DNA of 64,000 nt from contig NZ_SDLI01000001.1 of NCBI RefSeq assembly GCF_004123195.1, forward strand, positions 1-64,000. Reading direction: 5' to 3'. The notes below the pieces were generated by a model. The model saw nothing but the letters and a program-made list of their open reading frames with translations, did no database searches and was not told the origin of the DNA. This document shows, in pieces, positions 1 to 8,583 of this stretch (within the stretch, counting starts at the first letter, position 1; every line of letters begins with the position of its first letter). The stretch comes from Ammoniphilus sp. CFH 90114 (GTDB taxonomy: Bacteria > Bacillota > Bacilli > Aneurinibacillales > RAOX-1). The translations under genes and the position numbers were made by a program.

Positions 1-379
1 AAGTGTCCAAACTTAGGGGGCTAAGCCGATACGGTCCGTTATTTTTGGGGAATTCCTCGTTTCTTAGGGGTAATCGGACATTGATTCCGCTATTCGGTCG
101 TTTAAAGAGCCTTTTCTCTCATTTTTGGTTAAATAAGGGATGATATGTCCGAAAGCACCTATAATAAGAGGCTTTTCAAGAAAATAAAGGCTCCATTGTC
201 CGATCAATCTGAAAAACCTAAACACAAACAAAAAAGGGCATTTTCATCAACATGGCAGTTGAGAGAAGCCCTTCTTTGGTGATTTTGACTGCAGATTGAA
301 TATCCTCGGGAAGCTGTTAAAATGAAATCAGTTACCTTTGGGGTCTGATTCTTTGTTTTGGTCACTTCTTTTCTCAATC
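1..379. other. Intergenic region at left edge, no gene
   Basis: No convincing coding region is seen on either strand. The stretch holds a minus-strand terminator (listed separately), a motif at 340-351 that matches the start of the two long hairpin repeats at 39.4 and 48.0 kb, and short recurring pieces resembling ATTCCGCTATT and GGTCCGTTATT near 35-105, which may be decayed noncoding repeats. The open frame on the plus strand from 338 runs antisense through the lipoprotein gene and is not real. Confidence 0.6.
228..273 (-). terminator. Rho-independent terminator of the polysaccharide operon
   Basis: Read on the minus strand, AAGGGC pairs with GCCCTT and the loop contains a second perfect stem (TCAAC/GTTGA). 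A run of T follows directly. It lies about 105 bases beyond the stop codon of the lipoprotein gene and is the likely end of the three-gene transcript that starts near 4074. Confidence 0.6.
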
Positions 380-1279
380 TTATTCAGTCACCGGCACTTC
401 TTCTTGAATCCCCTCAAGATCCCCAGCTTTAATCTTTTCTTCGTAATGCTTTACCCATTTTTCGATTTCTTCAGGAGGTTGGACACGATCAACAATGCCT
501 GGATCACCAAACTTAAAGAAACGGAAGAAGGTTTCTTGGTCTACGTAACCACCGCCAGGAAGCGGCATCACAATCCAGGTGCTATTCTGATAAATGTACC
601 TGTCTTTTTTACCAATCCAAAGCGTTGTTTTTACAACGGTATTTTCCAACACATGCTGTAGAGATTCATTATTTTCTAGTCTAGATTTCAAATCCTCAAA
701 CAGGGGGGAGGTGGATTTTTCGATCCACTCCTTCCCATTAATTCTCACTTGGATAACGTCACAAGGAACACTCAAGATCTCTTGATCAGGAAGTTGCTGC
801 GCACTTTCCATGAGAGGAAGCCAGTCTAGGAAGCCTTGGAATGGATCGTACGGCAGAACTTGATCTTCAGAAGCTTGAAACCATACATCCCCCTTTTTCA
901 GGTAGTAATGGTCTTCCCAACGATAGTAGTTAAAAGGAATGCCAGCCATCCTTCCATTAACGAGATAGGCTTCCATGGGACGAATCATGACTCCTTCATA
1001 CATACTGGTGGTCTTCCGATCTCCAATGCTGTTAGAAACATGGCCTGTGTACCAGAACTGGGCGCTGGAATCAATATCGTCATCAGGGTGACCTTCAATT
1101 GTAGTTTCCACTGCTTCCTGAAGCAGCTGACGTGCATCGATGAGTTTCAACTCCGTCTGTTGTTGCTGTTCTGTCGGTGTATATACCGTCTTGCTGGAAG
1201 GAATTACTGTACATCCGCTCAGCAAAAGACTTAAACTTAAGCCGATGAGTGACAATCCTCTAAGTTGTAGGCTTCCCAT
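380..1279 (-). CDS. Predicted lipoprotein, function unknown
   Basis: A 299-residue exported protein. The N-terminus has a hydrophobic stretch ending in LLLSGC, a clear lipobox with the lipidated cysteine near residue 23, so the mature protein should be anchored to the outer face of the membrane. No enzymatic motif is recognised; the rest is polar, with a Glu/Lys-rich C-terminal tail. The ATG at 1279 is chosen because GGAGG sits just upstream. The gene overlaps the FG-GAP gene by 20 bases, so the two are translationally coupled, and it is the last gene of an operon with an O-antigen ligase-like protein. A role in surface polysaccharide assembly is inferred from this context only. Confidence 0.8.
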   Translation of the reverse strand: MGSLQLRGLSLIGLSLSLLLSGCTVIPSSKTVYTPTEQQQQTELKLIDARQLLQEAVETTIEGHPDDDIDSSAQFWYTGHVSNSIGDRKTTSMYEGVMIRPMEAYLVNGRMAGIPFNYYRWEDHYYLKKGDVWFQASEDQVLPYDPFQGFLDWLPLMESAQQLPDQEILSVPCDVIQVRINGKEWIEKSTSPLFEDLKSRLENNESLQHVLENTVVKTTLWIGKKDRYIYQNSTWIVMPLPGGGYVDQETFFRFFKFGDPGIVDRVQPPEEIEKWVKHYEEKIKAGDLEGIQEEVPVTE

Positions 1280-2837
1280 GACGAATCCTCCTTCCCGCTA
1301 GATAGAGTATGAGAGCCACTGTCATTCCAATTAAGAGGGAATTAACAGGAATTGAATGTCTGCCCCAGACAAAAATCTTATGCGTTCCCTGAATCGAAGT
1401 GATCAGCTCCTGATGTCCATCTCCGTTGATATCGGCATAGATGGCATTGTTCATGGTGAGGAACACTTTCCAAATCTGTGCTAATCCTTCTTCCGTAAAT
1501 CGGAAACCTGTAAGGTAACGCGTATCTTTAGCACGAACCGCGCTTTTGCTTAATCCCACCAACTCATGTTGGTTACCTGTTTTCAGGTAGTCCTCGAATC
1601 GGAAGCTTCGTTCTTCCGTATTCCAAAGGATCTTCCAAGTTCCATCCGCTTCAGGAGAAAGCAGAGTAGAATATGGATGTTTAAGCATGATTTCTTCTTT
1701 TCCATCGTTATTTAAGTCAACCATCTTATACTGACTTTGGGCTAAACCTTTATGCATATCTCTTGTCAGCTCATGGGTTACGGTCATCTTGCCATCTACC
1801 ATCTGTAAGAGGTGGACATCCGACCCGAGTACCAATAAGCCTTCGTGCCCGTCGCCAAGCTTAATAGCATCAATGATTCTAGTAGCAGGAGATGGAGTCT
1901 GGAAGAAAGAGTCTGCATAGGTTCCACTTAGATAACCATTCTTTAGTGTTACGCCTTGATATTTGGTTCCTACTTGATCTTTCTTGTCATAAGCGCCGTC
2001 ATTTTTAGCTAACTCTTGCTCAATATTTTCAATGTTTAGCAGCATGGCTCGATAAGGAGCGGTCCCAAATTGCATCATACCCTCTGTTAAAGGCTGGCGT
2101 TGGATAAGCGGTTCAAGCTCCAGTCGTTCGTTAAGGGTGTAATAGGGAAAACCGATATATTCCTTAGGTAAGAGAGCAACAATGCGCTCACGGTCTAATT
2201 GTTCCTGTGGAATACGATTCATCTGACCATTATCCCATTTATAGACATAGAGAGATAAAGGCTCTTCGTCTAGGATATAGGTGGGCACGATGGGTTTAGA
2301 AGGGTCGAGCGTTGCTTTGACCTCTTCAGCATTTCCTAAAGTAATAATTTCTTCTTTACCATCACCGTCAATATCGCGAGCAATAATCGAGAAGTAGGAT
2401 GTCCTTTCACCAATATAGAGCTGCTCGGAATTCCATACCTTATAGAAATACGGAAGCATCTGAACTGTCTTATGAGGTAGGGCTACATTGAGCACAAGAG
2501 CGACGGCAAGAGCAATCGTAAAGGCGGATAACCGAATCTGAGCATACCACCGACTAATCGGAAAAAGAAACAAAAAGATAAACCCAACCGATAGGATGAA
2601 AGGAATAAAGTCTAGTTCCCGAAAAGCATTTTCCATGGATTGATCCAAGAGCAGGAAAAGGAAGGTATAGACGATCGCTTTCTTCCGGGCCTCTTGCGGA
2701 ATGAGCCAAAACATAAGCAACGCCAGAGGCACAACCAAGAGTCCATAGTAAGAGAACTCTGCTAAGGCTGGAATGACGAGTAAACGATGAAAAAAGTAAA
2801 GATATAAACAATAGAGAAGCAGCAACACACTAGTCAT
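1260..2837 (-). CDS. Membrane-anchored FG-GAP/VCBS repeat protein
   Basis: A 525-residue protein. The first 125 residues hold about four hydrophobic membrane segments; the remainder is extracellular and contains three calcium-loop type FG-GAP/VCBS motifs: DIDGDGKEEI near residue 156, DLNNDGKEEI near 375 and DINGDGHQEL near 470. Such repeats build beta-propellers. A last hydrophobic segment near the C-terminus (about 495-515) may return the chain to the membrane. A GTG twelve bases earlier is in frame, but it overlaps the GGAGG ribosome site, so the ATG at 2837 is preferred. This start overlaps the stop of the upstream ligase gene by eight bases. Function is unknown; the operon suggests handling of a surface glycan. 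Confidence 0.75.
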   Translation of the reverse strand: MTSVLLLLYCLYLYFFHRLLVIPALAEFSYYGLLVVPLALLMFWLIPQEARKKAIVYTFLFLLLDQSMENAFRELDFIPFILSVGFIFLFLFPISRWYAQIRLSAFTIALAVALVLNVALPHKTVQMLPYFYKVWNSEQLYIGERTSYFSIIARDIDGDGKEEIITLGNAEEVKATLDPSKPIVPTYILDEEPLSLYVYKWDNGQMNRIPQEQLDRERIVALLPKEYIGFPYYTLNERLELEPLIQRQPLTEGMMQFGTAPYRAMLLNIENIEQELAKNDGAYDKKDQVGTKYQGVTLKNGYLSGTYADSFFQTPSPATRIIDAIKLGDGHEGLLVLGSDVHLLQMVDGKMTVTHELTRDMHKGLAQSQYKMVDLNNDGKEEIMLKHPYSTLLSPEADGTWKILWNTEERSFRFEDYLKTGNQHELVGLSKSAVRAKDTRYLTGFRFTEEGLAQIWKVFLTMNNAIYADINGDGHQELITSIQGTHKIFVWGRHSIPVNSLLIGMTVALILYLAGRRIRHGKPTT

Positions 2838-4074
2838 GGTTTTCTGCACCTCCTACCTGCTTGTCCCGAAGATAGGGAAAGGAAAGCATCATACCTGCAA
2901 GCAACCAGAAAAAGGTGTTCATAAAGGGAACCTCAAATATATTTTCTACGGCATTATGCAAGACGACGGCGACAATTCCGGTAAAAAGTCCTGCATAGAG
3001 GAAGAAGGCTGAACGATCCTTTTGCCTTCGCCAGATCTGGTAACCATTCTTCATTAATGAGCCCATCAGCCAAAAGTAAATACCTAGACCAATGATCCCC
3101 ATCTCCGCTAAGGTTTTAAAATAATAACTATCCACGTAGATGGTACCGAAGTGGCGATCACCAACAGCCCCACCGTAATGACCTAAACCAAGACCATATG
3201 ATGGATTTGCCCTCATCATGTCATACGCTCCTAACCAACGCCCGATTCGACCGTCCGCTGAGCTCTTCTCGATATATTCATCACTGAATAGGTTCGTAAT
3301 ACGCGAAGTGACAGGAGGGACAAAGATCGTAGTCAGAACAGCGACAATGACCAAGATAATCAAGAGCTTGCGGTTAAAGAAGGCACAGATTAACCCGATG
3401 GCCCCGGCAAATGCGAGCCATGCCCCACGCGAATAGGTAAAGAAGAGAACACTTAGCATCATAAGACCAACAAGCATCCAAAACCAACGACTCTTTCCTT
3501 CTCTTGTAAGAGCATAACCAAAAGCAATCGGACTCATGAGAGCCATATAGCTGCCTAATATATTTGGACTTTGTACGATCGAGAAGGCACGGGTGCGAAT
3601 ATTCTCACTTGCATCAACCCAAGAACGCGGAGTTTCAACCTGTAAAATGACTTGCATAAGTCCATATAGCGCAACCAGCCCGGCTACAATGAGTAGTTTC
3701 TGCAGAACCTGCTTGACTTCCTCACGGTCATCTAATATGTAAAACCCAATAATAAAAGCTATCATATATTGATAGACAGCTCGAAACCCTTCAATGTTAA
3801 TAAAGAAGTTTTTCATATCCATTACCCAAAATGCAACTCCCAGCACAACAAAGGCGAGTAATGGCGTTTTTATGGCAGGCAGCTTTCGATTGGTTTCAAT
3901 GATCCTCCAACCACAAATAAAGAGAAGGAGCAACAATACCCCTTCATCCCATAGAGAGGAAACAACAGGGATGGGGACGATCACTCGCAAAAAATAATCC
4001 AAAATAGGAAAGAATAAAAGCAGTGTGAGCCAGGAAAAACGATTGAAAATAAGGGATTGGCCCTTCGCGATCAT
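2830..4074 (-). CDS. O-antigen ligase/polymerase family membrane protein
   Basis: A 414-residue polytopic protein with roughly ten to twelve membrane segments. The large extracytoplasmic loop between about residues 250 and 330 holds the region typical of the Wzy/WaaL family, with Arg-rich turns and the GLGLGHYGG segment. Family members join glycan repeat units or move glycans onto an acceptor on the outer face of the membrane. The ATG at 4074 has AGGAGG ten bases upstream. It is the first gene of a three-gene minus-strand operon. Whether it acts on a secondary cell-wall polymer, teichuronic-type polymer or S-layer glycan cannot be told from the sequence. Confidence 0.8.
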   Translation of the reverse strand: MIAKGQSLIFNRFSWLTLLLFFPILDYFLRVIVPIPVVSSLWDEGVLLLLLFICGWRIIETNRKLPAIKTPLLAFVVLGVAFWVMDMKNFFINIEGFRAVYQYMIAFIIGFYILDDREEVKQVLQKLLIVAGLVALYGLMQVILQVETPRSWVDASENIRTRAFSIVQSPNILGSYMALMSPIAFGYALTREGKSRWFWMLVGLMMLSVLFFTYSRGAWLAFAGAIGLICAFFNRKLLIILVIVAVLTTIFVPPVTSRITNLFSDEYIEKSSADGRIGRWLGAYDMMRANPSYGLGLGHYGGAVGDRHFGTIYVDSYYFKTLAEMGIIGLGIYFWLMGSLMKNGYQIWRRQKDRSAFFLYAGLFTGIVAVVLHNAVENIFEVPFMNTFFWLLAGMMLSFPYLRDKQVGGAENHD

Positions 4075-4262
4075 GGGGTAAGAACCTCCTTGCGTAATGT
4101 TTCCTCAAGATAGATAAAGGAAACCTTTGTTAGTTACCTATACTATTACCGCACATGCAATTATAAAAATCAAGTCTAATGATTGCGCAGTAAGGGTGAT
4201 GTGAGATAAAATTAATTTACTTATTTTTTATTTGGTGTGCCGTCAGGAAGTGAGAAGAAACG

Positions 4263-5390
4263 ATGGAACAGAATAGAACGGTTGTCCATGTGATTGGTGG
4301 GGGAGAGTTTGGTGGAGCCGAACAGCATATTCTTCAACTCCTTACCCTGCTGCCACATTATGGATTGAAAGGAAAAGTAGTCTGTTTTTATGAAGCGGGC
4401 TTTTCTCATGAACTAAGAAATCGTGGAATAGAAGTCGAAGTGTTGAAGTTTGACCGTTTTGACTTTCGTCTCCTGTCAGGACTGCGAGAGGTTTTTGAGA
4501 GGGAACAGCCTCTAATCATACATACACATGGAGTGAAAGCGAATTTTTTTGGCCGTTTGGCCGCTAGGAAGTTTCCTCATATTCCTCTGGTGACTACGAT
4601 ACATAGTTTACTGCGCTTTGATTATACCAATCAATTGGCTTATTTTTTTGCCTATCGAATGGAGAAGTGGACTAGATCGTTTACCGATAGGTTCATTGCT
4701 GTTTCTCGTTCAATCGCGGATTACCTGCAAGAAGAAGGAATAGAGTCTAAGAAGATCTCAGTCATCCATCACGGAATTGATGTCGATCAATTTTCTCAGG
4801 GGAAGGCTGTGCTGCGAGATGAGCTAGGATTAAGTCCGGACGACTATCTGATTGGAGTCGTTTCTCGCCTTGTTAAGATTAAGGGAATGGACTATGCCAT
4901 CTCAGCGATGCCCAAAATATTGCAAGCCAATCCCCGTGCACATCTCGTGATCGTCGGTTCTGGTCCTGAAGAAGCGGAATTGAAAGCGGCTGTAGAGCAA
5001 CATCATGTGACCGGACATGTGCACTTCGTTGGGTTCCGCAAGGATATAGCCAATTGTCTGCATAGCTTTGATTGCTTTGTTAGTGCATCCCTATCCGAAG
5101 GCTTAGGATTGAACATCTTAGAAGCAATGGCTGCCTCTCTGCCTGTAGTTGTTACAGGGGTAGGAGGGGTAATCGATTTTACCCAAGATCGCAAGAATGG
5201 TTTACTGATTGAACCACAGTCATCCGAGGATATAGCAATAAAGGTAATTGAATTAATGAACAACCCCGGTTTTGCCAAGAGCTTAGCGGAGGAAGCGTTT
5301 CGCCAAGTAGAGCAGTCGTTTTCTCTTCATGCGATGCTGACGAATACGGTCCGGTTGTATGAACAGATACTGGAGGAAACCGATGGCTAA
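4263..5390 (+). CDS. Family 4 glycosyltransferase
   Basis: A 375-residue soluble GT-B enzyme. The N-terminal half begins with VHVIGGGEFGGAEQH, the acceptor-side glycine-rich loop of GT4 enzymes. The C-terminal half has the nucleotide-sugar site, with GVVSRLVKIKGMDYAI and the EGLGLNILEAMA segment that carries the family's E-x7-E motif. It should transfer a sugar from a nucleotide donor to a lipid-linked acceptor in the cytoplasm. The stop overlaps the start of the following flippase gene by eight bases. The pair therefore looks like a make-and-flip unit for a surface glycan or peptidoglycan precursor. Confidence 0.85.
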   Translation: MEQNRTVVHVIGGGEFGGAEQHILQLLTLLPHYGLKGKVVCFYEAGFSHELRNRGIEVEVLKFDRFDFRLLSGLREVFEREQPLIIHTHGVKANFFGRLAARKFPHIPLVTTIHSLLRFDYTNQLAYFFAYRMEKWTRSFTDRFIAVSRSIADYLQEEGIESKKISVIHHGIDVDQFSQGKAVLRDELGLSPDDYLIGVVSRLVKIKGMDYAISAMPKILQANPRAHLVIVGSGPEEAELKAAVEQHHVTGHVHFVGFRKDIANCLHSFDCFVSASLSEGLGLNILEAMAASLPVVVTGVGGVIDFTQDRKNGLLIEPQSSEDIAIKVIELMNNPGFAKSLAEEAFRQVEQSFSLHAMLTNTVRLYEQILEETDG

Positions 5391-6921
5391 TTTCTTCAAG
5401 GCAACCATGATTCTTTTGGCCGTTACCATTTTGGGACGGCTTATTGGTTTTTTAAGGAATGTTTTTATTACAAATGAGTTCGGGTTGGGGATGGAGACAG
5501 ATGCCTATTTCATGGCATTTACGATTCCACTGACCTTGTTTCTCGTGATCCCCGGGGCTATCAATGCAGTGCTGATTCCTATATTTAAGGGAATGATGGG
5601 GGACGAGTACCGACAGAGGCGCAATGAATTATTTCAGAAAGTGTTAACGGCTGTCTTTATCCTATTCTCGGTTCTTACACTCGGAGGCATGATATGGGCA
5701 GCGGAAATCGTCTCGGTACTAGCCAAGGAGTTTGATCCGGAGAAACAGCAATTAACAGCCGAATTGCTTCAAGTCATGATGCCTTCTATTTTATTCATCG
5801 GACTTGTTTCAGTGTTTTCAAGTGTACTTAATGCTCACAACGAGTTTTTTGCACCGTCATTGGGCACAGTAATTTCTGGTGTGTTGGTTATTTTTTCACT
5901 TTATACGCTTGCTCCGTTAATAGGCATGGCGGGAGTAGCTTGGGGAACTACGATAGGTTTTATTCTTTTTGCCATTTATTTAATCTTACCGCTTAAAAAG
6001 AAGGGATACTCACTCGGGTGGAATATACAGTTTGGTCATGATGAACAGATGAGGATCATGAGGGACCGTTTTCTTCCTATCATGGCGGGTATGGTGATCT
6101 CTCAACTTTACGTTTTTATTGAGCGGTTTCTCGTATCTGGACTTGGGGATAAAAAATTATCCTCTCTTGTCCTTGCCAATAGTATTGTCCAATTGCCAAT
6201 AGCCGTTTTCTCTGGGGCATTAGTTGTTCCTTTGTTTCCGCTCCTAGCTGAATATGTAAAGAAGAAGCAGATATTCGAGATGAAGCAAATCATGGGGAAA
6301 GGAATCCTGTATCAGTATCACGTGCTTTTACCCACAACCCTAGGGTTAGTGCTTCTCTCTCAAGAGATCGTCCGTTTTTTTTACGCTCATAAAGAAACCT
6401 TTTCGGATCAAGATGTGGCCTTGACCGCTTGGGCTATGATTTTTTATGGAATTGGAATCCTTGGATGGATGGGAAGGGATATGCTGACTCGTGTCTTTTA
6501 CTCCTTAGAAAATACGAAAATCCCGGTGATCGCAGGCGGAATAAGCGTGATCCTTTATATTGGGATCGCTGTGATGCTCATACCGATTCTTGATCATGGC
6601 GGGATTGCTTTAGCATTCTCTATAGCATCGTTCATTAATCTATTCATACAAGCGGTACTATTAAGGAAAAAGATTGGTCAACTGTTTACTGCAGCTTTTT
6701 ATCAATCACTGGGGAAGGGAGCTCTCGCAGCGGCTGTGATGTCCATGATTATTGTCTGGTTGAGAGAACCTACAAAGGATCTTGGAATATTTCATGTCCC
6801 TGTGATTGTCTTAGTGGCTATGCTCGTTTACGGCGGAATCTTATACCTCATGAAGGATGAGGCAGTCAGGGAACTCGCAGAAAAGCTGTTTTCAAGGTTT
6901 AGGAACCGACTAATTCGCTAA
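5383..6921 (+). CDS. murJ: MurJ/MviN-type lipid-linked precursor flippase
   Basis: A 512-residue protein with about 14 membrane segments, the normal size and topology of the MviN/MurJ branch of the MOP exporter superfamily. The N-terminal stretch FFKATMILLAVTILGRLIGF and the TDAYFMAF segment are characteristic. MurJ-type proteins flip lipid II or lipid-linked glycans across the membrane. The ATG at 5383 is chosen over one 24 bases upstream because GGAGG precedes it and it overlaps the stop of the GT4 gene. A second, distinct flippase of the SpoVB type is at 29.7 kb, so this copy may serve a surface polymer rather than peptidoglycan. Confidence 0.8.
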   Translation: MANFFKATMILLAVTILGRLIGFLRNVFITNEFGLGMETDAYFMAFTIPLTLFLVIPGAINAVLIPIFKGMMGDEYRQRRNELFQKVLTAVFILFSVLTLGGMIWAAEIVSVLAKEFDPEKQQLTAELLQVMMPSILFIGLVSVFSSVLNAHNEFFAPSLGTVISGVLVIFSLYTLAPLIGMAGVAWGTTIGFILFAIYLILPLKKKGYSLGWNIQFGHDEQMRIMRDRFLPIMAGMVISQLYVFIERFLVSGLGDKKLSSLVLANSIVQLPIAVFSGALVVPLFPLLAEYVKKKQIFEMKQIMGKGILYQYHVLLPTTLGLVLLSQEIVRFFYAHKETFSDQDVALTAWAMIFYGIGILGWMGRDMLTRVFYSLENTKIPVIAGGISVILYIGIAVMLIPILDHGGIALAFSIASFINLFIQAVLLRKKIGQLFTAAFYQSLGKGALAAAVMSMIIVWLREPTKDLGIFHVPVIVLVAMLVYGGILYLMKDEAVRELAEKLFSRFRNRLIR

Positions 6922-7153
6922 TTTGATAGCTAACTAAACGATCAAGCGCCCATTTTTTTAGCTCGTCGTGGCTTTTTCCTGAGAATGAGGCGAAGACATG
7001 CTTATCACTATCAAGATGATCTACAGAAAAAAAGGTGAGAACCCATTTCCCTTCCTCTTGTTCAATGGAGAAACGAACAAACTGGCCTTCTTTCCTTTTC
7101 CAATCAAATAAAAGATGGAGTAATTCCTCATTAGCATGATGGATCGCTTTCAT
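6899..7153 (-). CDS. Small protein of unknown function
   Basis: An 84-residue soluble protein, fairly acidic and aromatic, with no recognised domain. A good ribosome site (AGGAGG) precedes the ATG at 7153. The 3' end overlaps the 3' end of the murJ-like gene on the opposite strand by 23 bases, so the two genes converge. The most notable thing is its leader: the ribosome site lies inside a near-perfect hairpin (see 7159-7204), which could hold translation off. I judge it real from the ribosome site and the ordinary amino-acid composition. Confidence 0.6.
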   Translation of the reverse strand: MKAIHHANEELLHLLFDWKRKEGQFVRFSIEQEEGKWVLTFFSVDHLDSDKHVFASFSGKSHDELKKWALDRLVSYQISELVGS

Positions 7154-7158
7154 CGTTT

Positions 7159-7204
7159 GAAACCTCCTGAACTAAACGTTGATTTTCGTTTACTAGGAGG
7201 TTTC
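7159..7204 (-). promoter_or_regulatory. Leader hairpin sequestering a ribosome site
   Basis: GAAACCTCCT at 7159-7168 pairs perfectly with AGGAGGTTTC at 7195-7204, and a second stem, AAACG/CGTTT, closes the loop. On the minus-strand mRNA the 3' arm holds the AGGAGG ribosome site of the 84-residue protein. The structure could block translation until it is melted. Alternatively, read on the plus strand, it is followed by a T-rich run and could end murJ transcription. Confidence 0.5.
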
Positions 7205-7295
7205 TTTCTTCTTAGCCTGATTCCCTTCCCTCTCTACAAAACAAGTGCTAACCCGACAAAACTAGAACAGATGCGACAGGCAAACGGACAAAAAA

Positions 7296-7318
7296 AGAGC
7301 CCATGATGCTTGGGCTCT
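7296..7318 (-). terminator. Rho-independent terminator of csaB
   Basis: On the minus strand, AGAGCCCA and TGGGCTCT form an eight-base-pair stem with a seven-base loop, followed by a run of T. The upstream arm overlaps the csaB stop codon. Confidence 0.85.
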
Positions 7319-8402
7319 AATCTCTGTTCAAGAGTTGAATAGCAAGGTGACTGCTCTGTTCAGCTTGATGCCGCAACTCCTCAATCTGTGGGGTTAACCG
7401 TTCCCTAACAGAGGAAAGCTCGTCCAAATTTCGGGTAACCACCTCGTATAGTACGGGATAGCTAAGGGATTGTATCGATCCTGCTGAATCCATATTAACT
7501 CGCTCAATAAATCGATCAATCTTCGGATCATACGACACACCGACAAAAGGCACCCCTAATACAGCAGCTATGATAATGGAATGAAGTCGCATTCCAATCA
7601 CGAAGTCCATATTTCCAATAAAGCTGATAATTTCTTGAAAGTTCATCTGTTCATCGAGAAGTACGGCTCCGGATTCCTCCATATATTCAATAATATCTCG
7701 AGAGGGGGCTACGTCTGCTGGATATTGCATCGGCAGAAAGTAGACATTCCAGTTCTTACGAATCATCTCATCGGCCATTTGGGCCATGACCCGTTTATAA
7801 TTTTCTTCATTTTTCCATTTTCTTATCGATATCGCTATAGACTTTTTCTCATTCATGACTAGCTTAGGTTTAGCAAGACCTAAGTTTACATCAGAACGTT
7901 GTATCGTGACAGCCGGATCAGCTGTAATGTGGATGGGTCTTGTAACACCTAAACTCCTCATATCATCTGCTGAGCCTTGATCTCTAACCGTAATCACGTC
8001 AACCTTATTTACGATGGACTTAATCAAAACTTTACTCAGTGGGTGAGTGATGGGTCCGAAGCCTTGGGCAAAGAAGATCACTGGTTTCTTCAACATCTTG
8101 GCCATCATGACAATGCTCAGGTAATACATGACGCTTCTTGGACTAGTTGCATCCTGTAATAAACTGCCTCCACCCATGATGAGTAAATCAGAGTGCTTCA
8201 ATTGACGAAGAATAGTAGGAAAACTCCAGCGATTATAGGCAGGGATACCAAACAAAGCCGTGGTTTCCTTCGGCTTGTTGGAGAGGACAGCAATATCTAT
8301 AGTGGGGCCATGTTTTCTGAGGGAGTTGATAATGCCGAACAGAACGGTATCATCGCCTGCATTATCGAAACCATAATATCCAGAGATTAACACCTTCTTC
8401 AT
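7317..8402 (-). CDS. csaB: Polysaccharide pyruvyl transferase CsaB
   Basis: A 361-residue protein of the polysaccharide pyruvyltransferase family. The start KKVLISGYYGFDNAGDD is the family's signature, followed by the MGGGSLLQD loop and a C-terminal half with the GMRLHSIIIAAVLGVPFVGVSYDPK segment. CsaB adds pyruvyl groups to a secondary cell-wall polymer, creating the ligand for SLH domains of S-layer proteins. It implies that the organism carries SLH-anchored surface proteins. The ATG at 8402 has AAGAAGG upstream. It is a single-gene unit with its own terminator, divergent from the LCP gene, amid genes for glycan synthesis and export. Confidence 0.9.
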   Translation of the reverse strand: MKKVLISGYYGFDNAGDDTVLFGIINSLRKHGPTIDIAVLSNKPKETTALFGIPAYNRWSFPTILRQLKHSDLLIMGGGSLLQDATSPRSVMYYLSIVMMAKMLKKPVIFFAQGFGPITHPLSKVLIKSIVNKVDVITVRDQGSADDMRSLGVTRPIHITADPAVTIQRSDVNLGLAKPKLVMNEKKSIAISIRKWKNEENYKRVMAQMADEMIRKNWNVYFLPMQYPADVAPSRDIIEYMEESGAVLLDEQMNFQEIISFIGNMDFVIGMRLHSIIIAAVLGVPFVGVSYDPKIDRFIERVNMDSAGSIQSLSYPVLYEVVTRNLDELSSVRERLTPQIEELRHQAEQSSHLAIQLLNRD

Positions 8403-8583
8403 GAAGCGACCTTCTTTCTTGCGTTACTGACAATGCCGAGCAGATTTGGTGCATAGTACACTTTAGTATAGCAGTTTGATGTTTGAAAGGGAAGTTTTCA
8501 CATCGTGAATTCCTCTAGATTAGAGTAGATCTTAGAAGTTTGTCAAATACTTTAGATATATGCAAAACGAAGGGGCTATAAAC

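Noticed and set aside
338-661. 107-codon open frame on the plus strand
   Set aside because: It runs antisense to the lipoprotein gene, has no ribosome site, and its product is rich in Phe and Leu as expected from a shadow frame.
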